DNA of 64,000 nucleotides from Clostridiaceae bacterium. Its GTDB lineage: Bacteria > Bacillota > Clostridia > Oscillospirales > Acutalibacteraceae. A program made the position numbers and the translations under genes. Shown one piece after another: positions 8,231 through 16,627 of the stretch; the stretch's first letter is position 1; every line of letters begins with the position of its first letter. The stretch covers positions 1 through 64,000 of the forward strand of contig JAEEWM010000002.1 of the NCBI GenBank assembly GCA_016287385.1. Reading direction: 5' to 3'. The notes under the pieces were generated by a model. The model saw only the letters and a list, made by a program, of their open reading frames with translations. It was not told the DNA's origin and did no database searches.

Positions 8231-8815
8231 ATGAAAACTGAACAAATCACTGTAACCGGCAACGGAATCGGAATAGATAAAGCGCTTGAGGCAACGGAAA
8301 AACTCGGAAACGAAGCCGGGCTTGATAAAAAATCGGCGCTGCATCTCCGCCTTATCGCCGAAGAACTGTTCGGTATTCTGCGCGGCATTGCCGGGGAGGT
8401 TGAGGCGTGCTGCTGGGCACAAGCCGAGGGCAGGGCTTTTGAAGTCTGTATGAAGTCGGAAGTGAAAATGACCGATGAATTACGCGAGCGGCTGATAGCC
8501 GTATCCACAAGCGGCAAAAACTCCGCCGCGTTAGGAGTTATGGGCAAGATTCGCGTTATGATAGCGGATATGCTGGTTTCCGCAAAAGAAACTATGCCCT
8601 ACGCAATGATGAACACGGCGGCGGCATATAACGCCGCGACCCCTTATGTGTGGACTATGTCGGAATATAAGACCGCGGTTAAAAATGACATCGAAAACAG
8701 CCGTGAGGCATGGGACGAACTTGAAAAATCCGTAATTGCCAACATCGCCGACGATGTCAAGGTAAGCATACTGGGTAAAAGCGTCGGCATAACCGTTTAT
8801 AAAACATTCAAATAA
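8231..8815 (+). CDS. Degenerate GHKL ATPase-like (anti-sigma-type) protein
   Basis: 194 aa, with AAGGAG 7 nt before the ATG. The middle (about residues 35-120) resembles the RsbW/SpoIIAB-like kinase fold: a helix with IAEELFGIL sits where the N-box (E..xN) belongs, and GVMGKIRVMIADM resembles the G2-box helix. The N-box Asn is missing and no DxG box is visible, so ATP binding is doubtful. The C-terminal 60 residues (HATPase-like strand ending SILGKSVGITVYKTFK) are not recognised beyond that. It begins an operon with a STAS antagonist and a PP2C phosphatase. It could be a binding scaffold or decoy for STAS proteins instead of a kinase (inference). Confidence 0.6.
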   Translation: MKTEQITVTGNGIGIDKALEATEKLGNEAGLDKKSALHLRLIAEELFGILRGIAGEVEACCWAQAEGRAFEVCMKSEVKMTDELRERLIAVSTSGKNSAALGVMGKIRVMIADMLVSAKETMPYAMMNTAAAYNAATPYVWTMSEYKTAVKNDIENSREAWDELEKSVIANIADDVKVSILGKSVGITVYKTFK

Positions 8816-8843
8816 AAACAAATAACAGAAAGAGGAAAAAGCA

Positions 8844-9140
8844 ATGACAATCACAAAAGCACAAAACGGAAATGAACTCGTAGTTTCTCTGGAAGGCAGA
8901 CTCGATACGGTTACCGCGCCGGAGCTTGAAGCTGAATTCAAGGCGTCTTTAAGCGGCGTAACCGCGCTCACACTTGATTTTGAAAAACTCGAGTACATAT
9001 CATCCGCGGGTCTTCGCGTTCTGCTTTCGGCACAGAAGGTGATGAACACTCAGGGCGAAATGAAAGTAATAAACGTAAACGAGACCATTATGGAAATATT
9101 CGAGGTCACGGGTTTTTCGGATATACTTACCGTTGAATAG
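8844..9140 (+). CDS. STAS-domain anti-sigma factor antagonist
   Basis: 98 aa, a single STAS domain of SpoIIAA/RsbV size. The phosphorylation loop is LEYISSAGLRVLL, with Ser53 and Ser54 as the candidate sites that a GHKL kinase would phosphorylate and a PP2C phosphatase would clear. In the known switch the unphosphorylated form binds the kinase and frees its other partner. It has AGAGGA before the ATG and is followed 14 nt later by the phosphatase gene. No sigma factor gene is nearby, so the output may be a protein other than a sigma factor. Confidence 0.95.
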   Translation: MTITKAQNGNELVVSLEGRLDTVTAPELEAEFKASLSGVTALTLDFEKLEYISSAGLRVLLSAQKVMNTQGEMKVINVNETIMEIFEVTGFSDILTVE

Positions 9141-9154
9141 ACCGGCAAAGTAAT

Positions 9155-10615
9155 ATGAAAGAAAAAAAGACGCCGTTTTTTGCAAGGCTGCGTGAAAGAC
9201 TTACTGCCGATGAAATGTTTCACGAGACCGAGTATCAGGCAAACCGTCTCGGTGCGCTTATTCTTTTTTGCAGCGGTATTATTCTGCTTATAATTCTTAT
9301 TCTCACCGCGCTGGGCGTGTTCCTTCTGCCGCTTAGCTCGGTCTTTTCTCCTGCCGTTCAGGCAATAGTGGAGATTATAATACTGCTTGTTATATGCCGC
9401 CTTGTGAAGTACGACGCGTGGTGGCTTAAACCGCTTTTGCTGCTCGGACTGGTTCTGGTTTATGCCCGGCTTGACGGTATGCTTACTCACAAAGCGGCGA
9501 TACTTATGGTTATTCCCGTGGTTTTCAGCAGCCGTTATTTTTCAAGACGGCTTACCGTTTTCACGTCGATACTGTCAACGGTGGTTTTTGCCTGCTCCGC
9601 GTACTGGGGCGCTACGCACGGCCTTATAAATCTTAACATCGTAACCTTCCCCGAGGGAACGGTAATGACCGCGACCGGCGGTTTTTTGGGCGAGGCGATA
9701 CAAAATGCCGGCGCGACTGACAGAATGCTTATCGTCAACACGCTGATATTCGATTATCTGCCGAAGTGGCTGATGTTTTCCATTATATCGATAATAAGCT
9801 GTAATATCGCCCGCCGCGGACGCGACCTCGTTGTAACACAGCATGAAAAGGATTTGAAGAGCGCGCGCATAGAGTCGGAACTTAACCTTGCTACGAGTAT
9901 TCAGGCGGATATGCTGCCGAATATCTATCCGGCTTTCCCCGAAAGGACCGAATTTGACATATACGCAACTATGGATCCGGCGAAAGAGGTAGGCGGCGAC
10001 TTTTATGACTTTTTCCTTATTGACGACGACCATCTCTGTATGGTAATGGCGGACGTTTCCGGAAAGGGCGTTCCCGCGGCGCTCTTTATGATGGCGTCTA
10101 AGATTATTCTTGCCAACAACGCCATGATGGGCAAAAGCCCCGCGAGAATTCTGGCGGATACCAACGCGGCGATATGCTCAAATAACCGCGAGGAAATGTT
10201 CGTTACGGTATGGCTGGGTATTTTTGAGATTTCCACCGGTAAGCTGACCGCCGCCAACGCGGGACACGAGTATCCCGTTATTAAGCGCGCAAACGGAGAG
10301 TTTGAACTGCTTAAAGACAAACACGGCTTCGTGATAGGCGGTATGGACGGAACCGTATACAGGGAATATGAGCAGACCTTCGAGCCCGGCTCAAAGCTGT
10401 TTCTTTATACCGACGGCGTTCCCGAAGCGACCGATGCAAACGGCGAAATGTTTACGGCGGAACGTATGCTTGAAGCGCTTAACGGCAACAGCTCGGCGGA
10501 TCCCGAGTCGATACTTAGAAGCGTTCGTTCGGCGGTTGACGGTTTTGTAAATAAGGCGGAGCAGTTTGATGATTTGACAATGCTTTGCTTTGAGTATAAG
10601 GGACTTGAAAAGTAA
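9155..10615 (+). CDS. Membrane-bound SpoIIE/RsbU-type PP2C phosphatase
   Basis: 486 aa. Residues about 30-155 and 190-215 hold about six hydrophobic membrane segments. A short linker helix (225-250, ARIESELNLATSIQADMLP) is the usual start of RsbU-type phosphatase domains. The catalytic domain (265-480) has the metal ligands in EVGGDFYD (Asp282), MADVSGKG (Asp300), YTDGVPEA (Asp420) and FDDLTML (Asp472/473). It would dephosphorylate the STAS protein encoded just upstream and perhaps the STAS domain of the triple fusion. The membrane part looks like a sensor with no named domain; what it senses is unknown. The ribosome site is weak, so translation may be coupled to the STAS gene. Confidence 0.95.
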   Translation: MKEKKTPFFARLRERLTADEMFHETEYQANRLGALILFCSGIILLIILILTALGVFLLPLSSVFSPAVQAIVEIIILLVICRLVKYDAWWLKPLLLLGLVLVYARLDGMLTHKAAILMVIPVVFSSRYFSRRLTVFTSILSTVVFACSAYWGATHGLINLNIVTFPEGTVMTATGGFLGEAIQNAGATDRMLIVNTLIFDYLPKWLMFSIISIISCNIARRGRDLVVTQHEKDLKSARIESELNLATSIQADMLPNIYPAFPERTEFDIYATMDPAKEVGGDFYDFFLIDDDHLCMVMADVSGKGVPAALFMMASKIILANNAMMGKSPARILADTNAAICSNNREEMFVTVWLGIFEISTGKLTAANAGHEYPVIKRANGEFELLKDKHGFVIGGMDGTVYREYEQTFEPGSKLFLYTDGVPEATDANGEMFTAERMLEALNGNSSADPESILRSVRSAVDGFVNKAEQFDDLTMLCFEYKGLEK

Positions 10616-10656
10616 TTCTTTACGGCTATAATAACCGTTTGTTAGTGTGATGTGGG

Positions 10657-12414
10657 ATGATTAAAAAGGTTTTCAGGCAAATGCTCGCGGCTCAGATACT
10701 CTCTGCGATGACGGTCATGATATGTATGCTGGTTGACAGTATCATTATCGGACGTTTTCTCGGAGTAGACGCGATGACCGCCTACGGGCTCGCTAACCCG
10801 GTACTGCTTATTTTTGCGGCGGTGGGAAGTATGCTTTCCGCCGGCATACAGGTGGTATGCGGTAAATTTATGGGAATCGGTGACCGCGAGGGAACAAACC
10901 GCTGTTTTTCGGCGGCGGTGTTTCTCGTTGCGGCAATTTCCGCGGCGGGGCTCGTTTTGGTGCTTGCGCTTTCTTCGCCGCTTTGCGTGTTTCTCGGCGC
11001 CGGGAAACCCGTGTCGGACAACAGGGTGTTTTTCCTTACTCAGGATTACCTTCGCGGCTTTATTGTCGGCGCGCCGGCGTTTCTCTGCGCGATGATAATG
11101 GTGCCGTTTATGCAGATGTCCGGCAACAGGACAAGACTTGTTGCGGCGGTGGCGGCGATGACGGTTTCCGATATCGCTTTTGATTTGCTGAATGTTTACG
11201 TCTTTAAGGGCGGCACGCTCGGTATGGGGCTGGCTTCAAGTTTCAGTTATTATATCGCGCTTGTTATCGGCGGGTCATATTTCTTAAAGAAGAACAGTAT
11301 GTTCCGTTTAAGCCTTAAAGGGATAACGGCAAAAATTTGCGCCGATATTTTCAAAAACGGAATACCCACTATGCTTAATCAGGTGAGTATGGTATTGCTC
11401 GTATTTCTTTTTAATAAATTGCTTCTGTACGTCGGCGGCAACATTTCGGTCGCCGCGTATTCCATTGTTTCCACAATAGGAAATATCTGTTACTGCTTCG
11501 GCGCGGGTATAGGCGCGGTCGCGCTTATGATGTCTTCGCTCTTTTACAGCGATGAAGACCGGCGCGCGCTTTATACCATTGTCAGAACCATGGCGTTTTA
11601 CGCGGTCGTTTCCACCGCGGCGGTGATTGGCGTTCTGATGTTCGCGGCGCCGTTCCTTGTCGGCCTGTTCATTTCGGGTGATTCCGGACCGCGGGAAATA
11701 GCGGCGGCGGGTGTGCGGCTGTTCTCACTCTCTTTGATGCCGAGCGCCCTTAACACCGCGTTTAAGAATTTTTATCAGGGGACGGAGCGCACAAGACTTA
11801 CGAGGATAATTTCGGTATTGCAAAGCTTTGTTTTTACCGCGATTTACGCGGTGATACTCAGCCGTTTTTTCAAAACCACGGGCGTTTGGTGCGGCTGGGT
11901 GCTCGGGGAGTCGACCACGCTTTTGTTTATCTGCGTATTTGTCTGGCTTAAAAACAAAAAAATCGCGGTTTCTTCAAAAATCTACGCGCTTCTTCCGAAA
12001 GATCTCGGTACCACACAGGATAACTGTTTTGATATTACGGCGCGGACGACGGCGGAAGTTGTCGCGGCGTCCGAAAAGGCGACGGCATTCTGTCTTGAAC
12101 GCGGCGAGAGCGAGCGCGACAGCAGACTGATTTCTCTTTGCATTGAAGAAATGGCAAATAATATAGTTGAACACGGCTTTACAAAGGATACCCGCAAGGA
12201 CCATACAATAGATATCCGCCTTATTTTCAAGGATGATAAGCGGCTTATCCGTATACGCGACAACTGTGTTAATTTCGATCCGATCGCCTATATGGATTTA
12301 CATAAAACCGACGACCCCACGGTACATATCGGTATACGCCTTGTAATGAAAATGGTGAAGGACGCAAACTATGTTTGCTCACTCGGGCTTAATAACCTTA
12401 CGCTTGCCCTTTGA
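10657..12414 (+). CDS. MATE-family transporter fused to a GHKL kinase-like domain
   Basis: 585 aa, about 135 longer than ordinary MATE proteins. Residues 1 to about 445 are a complete 12-helix MATE transporter (start VFRQMLAAQILSAMTVMICMLVDSI, then GMGLASSFSYY and FKNFYQGTERTRL), a family that exports drugs or organic cations using an ion gradient. Residues about 455-585 are a cytoplasmic GHKL ATPase-like domain with an intact N-box (CIEEMANNIVEHG, Glu498 and Asn502), a G1-like segment (IRDN, Asp535, lacking the normal glycine) and a G2-like HIGIRLVMKM (Gly559). The frame is continuous, with no sign of frameshift. The setting beside STAS and PP2C genes suggests that transport or ligand occupancy is tied to a partner switch (inference). 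Confidence 0.9.
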   Translation: MIKKVFRQMLAAQILSAMTVMICMLVDSIIIGRFLGVDAMTAYGLANPVLLIFAAVGSMLSAGIQVVCGKFMGIGDREGTNRCFSAAVFLVAAISAAGLVLVLALSSPLCVFLGAGKPVSDNRVFFLTQDYLRGFIVGAPAFLCAMIMVPFMQMSGNRTRLVAAVAAMTVSDIAFDLLNVYVFKGGTLGMGLASSFSYYIALVIGGSYFLKKNSMFRLSLKGITAKICADIFKNGIPTMLNQVSMVLLVFLFNKLLLYVGGNISVAAYSIVSTIGNICYCFGAGIGAVALMMSSLFYSDEDRRALYTIVRTMAFYAVVSTAAVIGVLMFAAPFLVGLFISGDSGPREIAAAGVRLFSLSLMPSALNTAFKNFYQGTERTRLTRIISVLQSFVFTAIYAVILSRFFKTTGVWCGWVLGESTTLLFICVFVWLKNKKIAVSSKIYALLPKDLGTTQDNCFDITARTTAEVVAASEKATAFCLERGESERDSRLISLCIEEMANNIVEHGFTKDTRKDHTIDIRLIFKDDKRLIRIRDNCVNFDPIAYMDLHKTDDPTVHIGIRLVMKMVKDANYVCSLGLNNLTLAL

Positions 12415-12450
12415 TACAGACTTGATTTTGTGTAAAACGGAGGTAACAAT

Positions 12451-14040
12451 ATGACTGAAAAAACAACAGCGGCGCCGGTAACGGTAGTTTTATCCGGCAG
12501 GATAGATTCGGCAAACGCCGCCGAGACCGAAGCCGCCATTAACGCACAGCTTGCCGGCAAGGGCGACGTGCCGGTGATTTTAGACGCGACAAACCTCGAA
12601 TATATATCCAGCGCGGGACTCAGAGTAATTCTGCGCATTAAAAAGCTCAGCCCCGAGCTTAAAATAATCGGTGTAAAATCAGAGGTCTACGAAATATTCG
12701 AGATGACCGGCTTTACCGAAATGATGACGGTTGAAAAAGCGTACCGCACCGTTTCGGTCGAGGGTTGCGAAGTAATAGGCGAGGGCGCGAACGGCAAGGT
12801 TTACCGCATAGACGGCGATAACGTAGTAAAGACCTACAAAAACGCCGACGCTTTAGCGGAAATTCAGCATGAGCGCGAAGTCGCCAGACTTGCGCTCGTA
12901 TTAGGCATACCGACCGCTATTTCATACGACGTTGTGAAAGTGGGCGACAGTTACGGTTCGGTATTCGAGCTGTTGGACGCGAAGTCATTTTCAAAGCTTT
13001 TGGCGAGAGAACCGGAGCGCTTTGACTGGTGCGTCGGGGAATACGTGAAAATGCTTAAAAAGATACATTCCACGGTAGTACCCGAGGGGAAACTGCCCGC
13101 TTTCAAGACAAAGATACTGAACGCTATACGCAGGACGAAAGAGCTCCTGCCCGGCGACCTCGGCGAAAAGCTTCTTAAAATGACCGAGGATATACCGGAA
13201 AGCAACAATATGATACACGGCGATTACCATACTAAAAATATCGTGCTTGCCGGCGACGAGGTGCTGGTAATTGATATGGATACCCTTTCGGTCGGTCATC
13301 CGATTTGCGATTTTATGCGTATGTACAGCGCGTATATCGGTTATTCCGAAAACGATCCGGAGATTATTCTCAAATTCCAGGGTTACAGTCAGGAGGTCGC
13401 AAACCGCTTCTGGCACGACACTCTCGCCGCGTATCTCGGCACCGATGACGAGAGTGAAATCGAGGCGGTCAACGACAAGGTGCGTTGCCTTTCATACGGA
13501 TACCTGCTTGACTGGGGTACCCGGCATAACGCAAGCGGCGACTTACTCGCGCTTTGGAAGAGCCGCCTTATCGAGCTTTTGCCGCGTATCGATTCGTTTA
13601 CCTTTGAAATCGCGGAAAACGCGGGCGGCGACCCGAATGAGCTTGAGCTGGAGGCGACCACGGAGAATCTGCAAACGGTTATTGACTTTGTGGATGCGCG
13701 GCTTGCCTCGGTTGAATGTCCGTTAAAATCCAAAATGCAGCTTGACCTCGCCGTAGAGGAAATATTTGTCAACATCGCAAATTACGCGTACGCGCCCGGC
13801 AGAGGAAAAGCGAGAGTTCGCGTTGAGGTTTCGGGCGACCCCGTCACGGTCGCTATCACCTTTATCGACAGAGGCGTTCCGTACGATCCGCTTAAAAAGG
13901 TCGATCCGGACGTTACGCTTTCGGCGGAGGAAAGGGATATCGGCGGTCTCGGTATTTTTATGACAAAAAAGGTAATGGACGATATTTCCTACGAATACAA
14001 AAACGGTCAGAATATTCTGACGCTTAAGAAAATGATTTGA
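12451..14040 (+). CDS. STAS - APH-like kinase - GHKL triple fusion protein
   Basis: 529 aa, GGAGG before the ATG, one unbroken frame. Residues 5-97 are a STAS domain with the same LEYISSAGLRV phospho-loop (Ser53/54) as the stand-alone STAS protein of this operon. Residues about 105-385 are an aminoglycoside-phosphotransferase/choline-kinase-type fold: a nucleotide loop GEGANGKVYRI (110-120), Lys127, the catalytic loop HGDYHTKN (256-263) and DMD (275-277). Residues about 398-529 are a GHKL domain with N-box EEIFVNIANYA (Glu437, Asn441), DRG (473-475) and GGLG (498-501), all better preserved than in the two other GHKL domains of the operon. One polypeptide thus carries a switch substrate, a small-molecule or protein kinase and a serine kinase. 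The substrate of the middle domain is unknown. Confidence 0.9.
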   Translation: MTEKTTAAPVTVVLSGRIDSANAAETEAAINAQLAGKGDVPVILDATNLEYISSAGLRVILRIKKLSPELKIIGVKSEVYEIFEMTGFTEMMTVEKAYRTVSVEGCEVIGEGANGKVYRIDGDNVVKTYKNADALAEIQHEREVARLALVLGIPTAISYDVVKVGDSYGSVFELLDAKSFSKLLAREPERFDWCVGEYVKMLKKIHSTVVPEGKLPAFKTKILNAIRRTKELLPGDLGEKLLKMTEDIPESNNMIHGDYHTKNIVLAGDEVLVIDMDTLSVGHPICDFMRMYSAYIGYSENDPEIILKFQGYSQEVANRFWHDTLAAYLGTDDESEIEAVNDKVRCLSYGYLLDWGTRHNASGDLLALWKSRLIELLPRIDSFTFEIAENAGGDPNELELEATTENLQTVIDFVDARLASVECPLKSKMQLDLAVEEIFVNIANYAYAPGRGKARVRVEVSGDPVTVAITFIDRGVPYDPLKKVDPDVTLSAEERDIGGLGIFMTKKVMDDISYEYKNGQNILTLKKMI

Positions 14041-14047
14041 CGGGAGC

Positions 14048-14917
14048 GTGCGTGATATTTCAAACGTGGCAGGTAAAATCGATTTGCATATGCACACCAC
14101 GGTTTCCGACGGTACCGATACGCCCGCTTTGCTGGTGCAAAACGTCAGGGACGCGGGCATAAAGGTGTTTTCCGTGACCGATCACGACGCGGTGAAATCA
14201 GCGGGTATCATACGCCCGCTTTTGGGTGACGGCGACCCGGCGTTTATTCCCGGCGTTGAGTTTTCGTGCAGGGATGACGGCGGCAAATACCATATTCTCG
14301 GATACGGCTTCGACCCCGAAAGCACCGCGGTCAGATACGTTGTGGAGCACGGACACTCAATACGTATGAAAAAGGTCACGGCGCGGCTTGAATTTTTGAA
14401 GTCGGAATTCGGCTTCGTCTTTCCGAAAGAGGACGTTGACAAATTGCTTTCGCTTGACAACCCCGGCAAGCCGCACATCGGAAACCTTATGGTCAGGCAC
14501 GGCTTTGCCGATACCAAGGAAAACGCGATAAACAATTATATTAACCGTATTCGTTTTACCGATGAATATATAGGACCCAAAGAGGCGATTTCCGGTATTG
14601 TAGCCGCCGGCGGTATACCGGTGCTCGCCCATCCGTTTTACGGCAGCGGCGACGAGCTTATTATTGGCGGCGATATGGAAAAACGGCTCTTACGCCTTAT
14701 AGAGTGCGGGCTTCGCGGCATAGAGGCATATTACTCGGGTTTTTCCGAAAAGATGTGCGGCGAGGCGCTTTCACTTGCCGAAAGATTTGACTTGTACGTC
14801 ACCGCGGGCAGCGATTACCACGGCGGCAATAAGCTGGTAAAACTCGGCGACACCGGGCTTTCGGGTGAGACAGAATACCCAAAGGGGCTGCGCCGTTTTT
14901 TGGAAGCCGTGCTTTAA
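14048..14917 (+). CDS. PHP-domain phosphoesterase (TrpH/YciV type)
   Basis: About 289 aa. The N-terminal IDLHMHTTVSDG is the HxH metal motif of the PHP superfamily, followed by VTDHDAV, PGVEFSC, a late LAHPFYG and a final GSDYHGG. That layout is the one seen in 3',5'-nucleoside bisphosphate phosphatase / RNase AM proteins of about 280 aa. The start is uncertain: the GTG at 14048 has GGGAG only 1 nt away, so translation may instead rely on coupling to the triple-fusion gene that stops 7 nt upstream. It is the last gene of the operon before a terminator. A link between the phosphatase and the switch is only suggested by position. Confidence 0.85.
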   Translation: MRDISNVAGKIDLHMHTTVSDGTDTPALLVQNVRDAGIKVFSVTDHDAVKSAGIIRPLLGDGDPAFIPGVEFSCRDDGGKYHILGYGFDPESTAVRYVVEHGHSIRMKKVTARLEFLKSEFGFVFPKEDVDKLLSLDNPGKPHIGNLMVRHGFADTKENAINNYINRIRFTDEYIGPKEAISGIVAAGGIPVLAHPFYGSGDELIIGGDMEKRLLRLIECGLRGIEAYYSGFSEKMCGEALSLAERFDLYVTAGSDYHGGNKLVKLGDTGLSGETEYPKGLRRFLEAVL

Positions 14918-14948
14918 CGGTTTTGAGTATTAAACGTATATAATCCAA

Positions 14949-14974
14949 AAACCCGGTAAATCACCGGGTTTTTT
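14949..14974 (+). terminator. Intrinsic terminator of the partner-switching operon
   Basis: AACCCGG and CCGGGTT flank a 7-nt TAAATCA loop, followed by a T-run. An A-run precedes the stem. Confidence 0.85.
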
Positions 14975-15009
14975 GAGCGCTGTTTTCAGATTTCAGAAAG
15001 GGCAGAGGT

Positions 15010-15615
15010 ATGAAATATAAGAATTATATATTTGATTTCGGCAACGTGATAGTTCGTTTCGAGCCGGAAATAATGATGAGTCCCTACATTCCGGATAAAG
15101 AGGACAGACGTTCAGCCGGCAAAGTAATATTTGACCGCGCATACTGGGATAAGTTGGACGCCGGAAGTATAACCGACGGGGAAGTAATATCCGGTATAAA
15201 ATCGCGTTTGCCCGCACGACTGCACAAGGCCGCCGTCGACGCGTACTTGAACTGGTATTGTAATCTGCCGTTTATCAGCGGTATGGATGACCTGATAAAG
15301 GAAATAAAAGAAAAGGGCGGAAGACTTTTTCTGCTTTCAAATATCAGTACCGGTTTTGCCGAAAATTACAGTAAGATAGATAGTCTGCGCGAGCTGTTTT
15401 CGCTTTTCGACGGACTCGTTTTTTCAGGCCCCGTAAAAACAGTGAAGCCGGACTTGCGGATTTTTGAATATTTGCTTAAAAAATATGATATCAGCGCGAA
15501 AGAGAGCGTTTTTATAGATGATAACCCCGCAAACATAAACGCCGCCGCAAAAATACCGGTTAAAGGATATCTTTTTGACGGCGACGTGAAAAAACTGAAA
15601 TCAAGTATTATTTGA
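15010..15615 (+). CDS. HAD-superfamily hydrolase, YihX-like
   Basis: 201 aa. Motif I is IFDFGNVIV with nucleophile Asp9, the variant seen in YihX-type sugar phosphatases where Asn replaces the second motif aspartate. Motif II is FLLSN, motif III is the Lys/KPD of VKTVKPDLRIFEYLL, and motif IV is FIDDNPANI. The cap is helical and sits between motifs I and II. YihX removes phosphate from alpha-glucose-1-phosphate; the substrate here may differ. It lies alone between two terminators, with AGAGG before the ATG. Confidence 0.85.
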   Translation: MKYKNYIFDFGNVIVRFEPEIMMSPYIPDKEDRRSAGKVIFDRAYWDKLDAGSITDGEVISGIKSRLPARLHKAAVDAYLNWYCNLPFISGMDDLIKEIKEKGGRLFLLSNISTGFAENYSKIDSLRELFSLFDGLVFSGPVKTVKPDLRIFEYLLKKYDISAKESVFIDDNPANINAAAKIPVKGYLFDGDVKKLKSSII

Positions 15616-15670
15616 TAAGAACAGGCGGCGGTACGGATATCACCGAAAAGCTTTGAAGCATCCGAGTATA

Positions 15671-15696
15671 ACGCCCCGGCGGTTTTGCCGGGGCGT
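15671..15696. terminator. Hairpin between convergent genes, probable terminator
   Basis: A perfect 10-bp stem (ACGCCCCGGC with GCCGGGGCGT) and a 6-nt loop. The following T content is poor on both strands, so termination may be incomplete. It sits between the ends of the HAD gene and the minus-strand lipase gene. Confidence 0.6.
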
Positions 15697-15708
15697 TGTG
15701 CGCTTTAT

Positions 15709-16623
15709 TTATTTCATTATAAATTTCAGTATATCCTCCGCGGACTGCTCGCGGCAGGTGTCGTTATGTATTTCGTGGCGGCAGTTCCGGTAAAGGCGGA
15801 TTTCCACATTACAGCCGTTTTCTTTTAAGTTCTTATAAACGGTACGCACGCCCTTGCCGTAATCGCCGACAGGGTCATCCTCGCCCGAGATAATAAGTAT
15901 CGGCAGGTCGCGGCGAACAGAGGCGAACCACGCTTTTTTATTGCAAAGCGAATTAAGCTTTATAAGGTCGCCGAGCGCCGAAAGGGTGAAACGGAAGGTG
16001 CAAAGCGGGTCCGCGGCGTATGCGGCGCGCACGCCGGTGTCTTTCGTAAGCCACGCGTATTTGTCGCCCTCTTCAAAACGCTTGTTATAGGCGCCGAACG
16101 CCATATTTTCTATAAAAGATGAATAAGCGCGCTTCCCCTTAAAGAGAGAAAATATCTTTATAAGCGCAAGTCCCGCGCCCGCCGCGGGGTTAGGTCCGCC
16201 GGTGCCGCAGATTATCAGCTTGTCGATACCGTCCTTGTACTTCTGCGCCGTCATTCTCACTATAAAAGACCCCATGCTGTGACCGAAGAGATAATAAGGA
16301 ATGCCGGGATAGTCTTTTTTTACGGCGTCGCCGAAACGCATTACATCGTCGATAAGATATTTGTAACCGTCCTTTTCGGCGATAAAGCCGAACTCGTTTT
16401 CACCCGCGGTTTTTCCGTGTCCCAAATTATCAAAACCGCAGGCGACGTATCCGGCGGACGCGATAAGCGAAAGCAAAGCGTCATACCTGCCGATATATTC
16501 CGTCATGCCGTGAACAATGTGAAATATACCTTTAGGCGCCGAGGCGGGCAAATAGATAACGCCTTTAAGAGTATGAACGCCGTCGCTTGAGAGAACCTCT
16601 TTTTTGATGATTTCCGTATTCAA
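15709..16623 (-). CDS. Alpha/beta hydrolase, lysophospholipase / monoacylglycerol lipase type
   Basis: 304 aa. It is a Hydrolase_4 family protein: oxyanion motif HGMTEYIGRY, nucleophile elbow FGHSMGS, acid in SGEDDPVG, and the catalytic His near CRHEIHND. No signal peptide is seen, so it is cytoplasmic. The start is TTG at 16623; AAGGAG is 7 nt upstream and overlaps the glpK stop, so the two are coupled. Next to glycerol kinase, a role in freeing glycerol from monoglycerides or lysolipids is plausible (inference). Confidence 0.85.
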   Translation of the reverse strand: MNTEIIKKEVLSSDGVHTLKGVIYLPASAPKGIFHIVHGMTEYIGRYDALLSLIASAGYVACGFDNLGHGKTAGENEFGFIAEKDGYKYLIDDVMRFGDAVKKDYPGIPYYLFGHSMGSFIVRMTAQKYKDGIDKLIICGTGGPNPAAGAGLALIKIFSLFKGKRAYSSFIENMAFGAYNKRFEEGDKYAWLTKDTGVRAAYAADPLCTFRFTLSALGDLIKLNSLCNKKAWFASVRRDLPILIISGEDDPVGDYGKGVRTVYKNLKENGCNVEIRLYRNCRHEIHNDTCREQSAEDILKFIMK

Positions 16624-16627
16624 AGTA

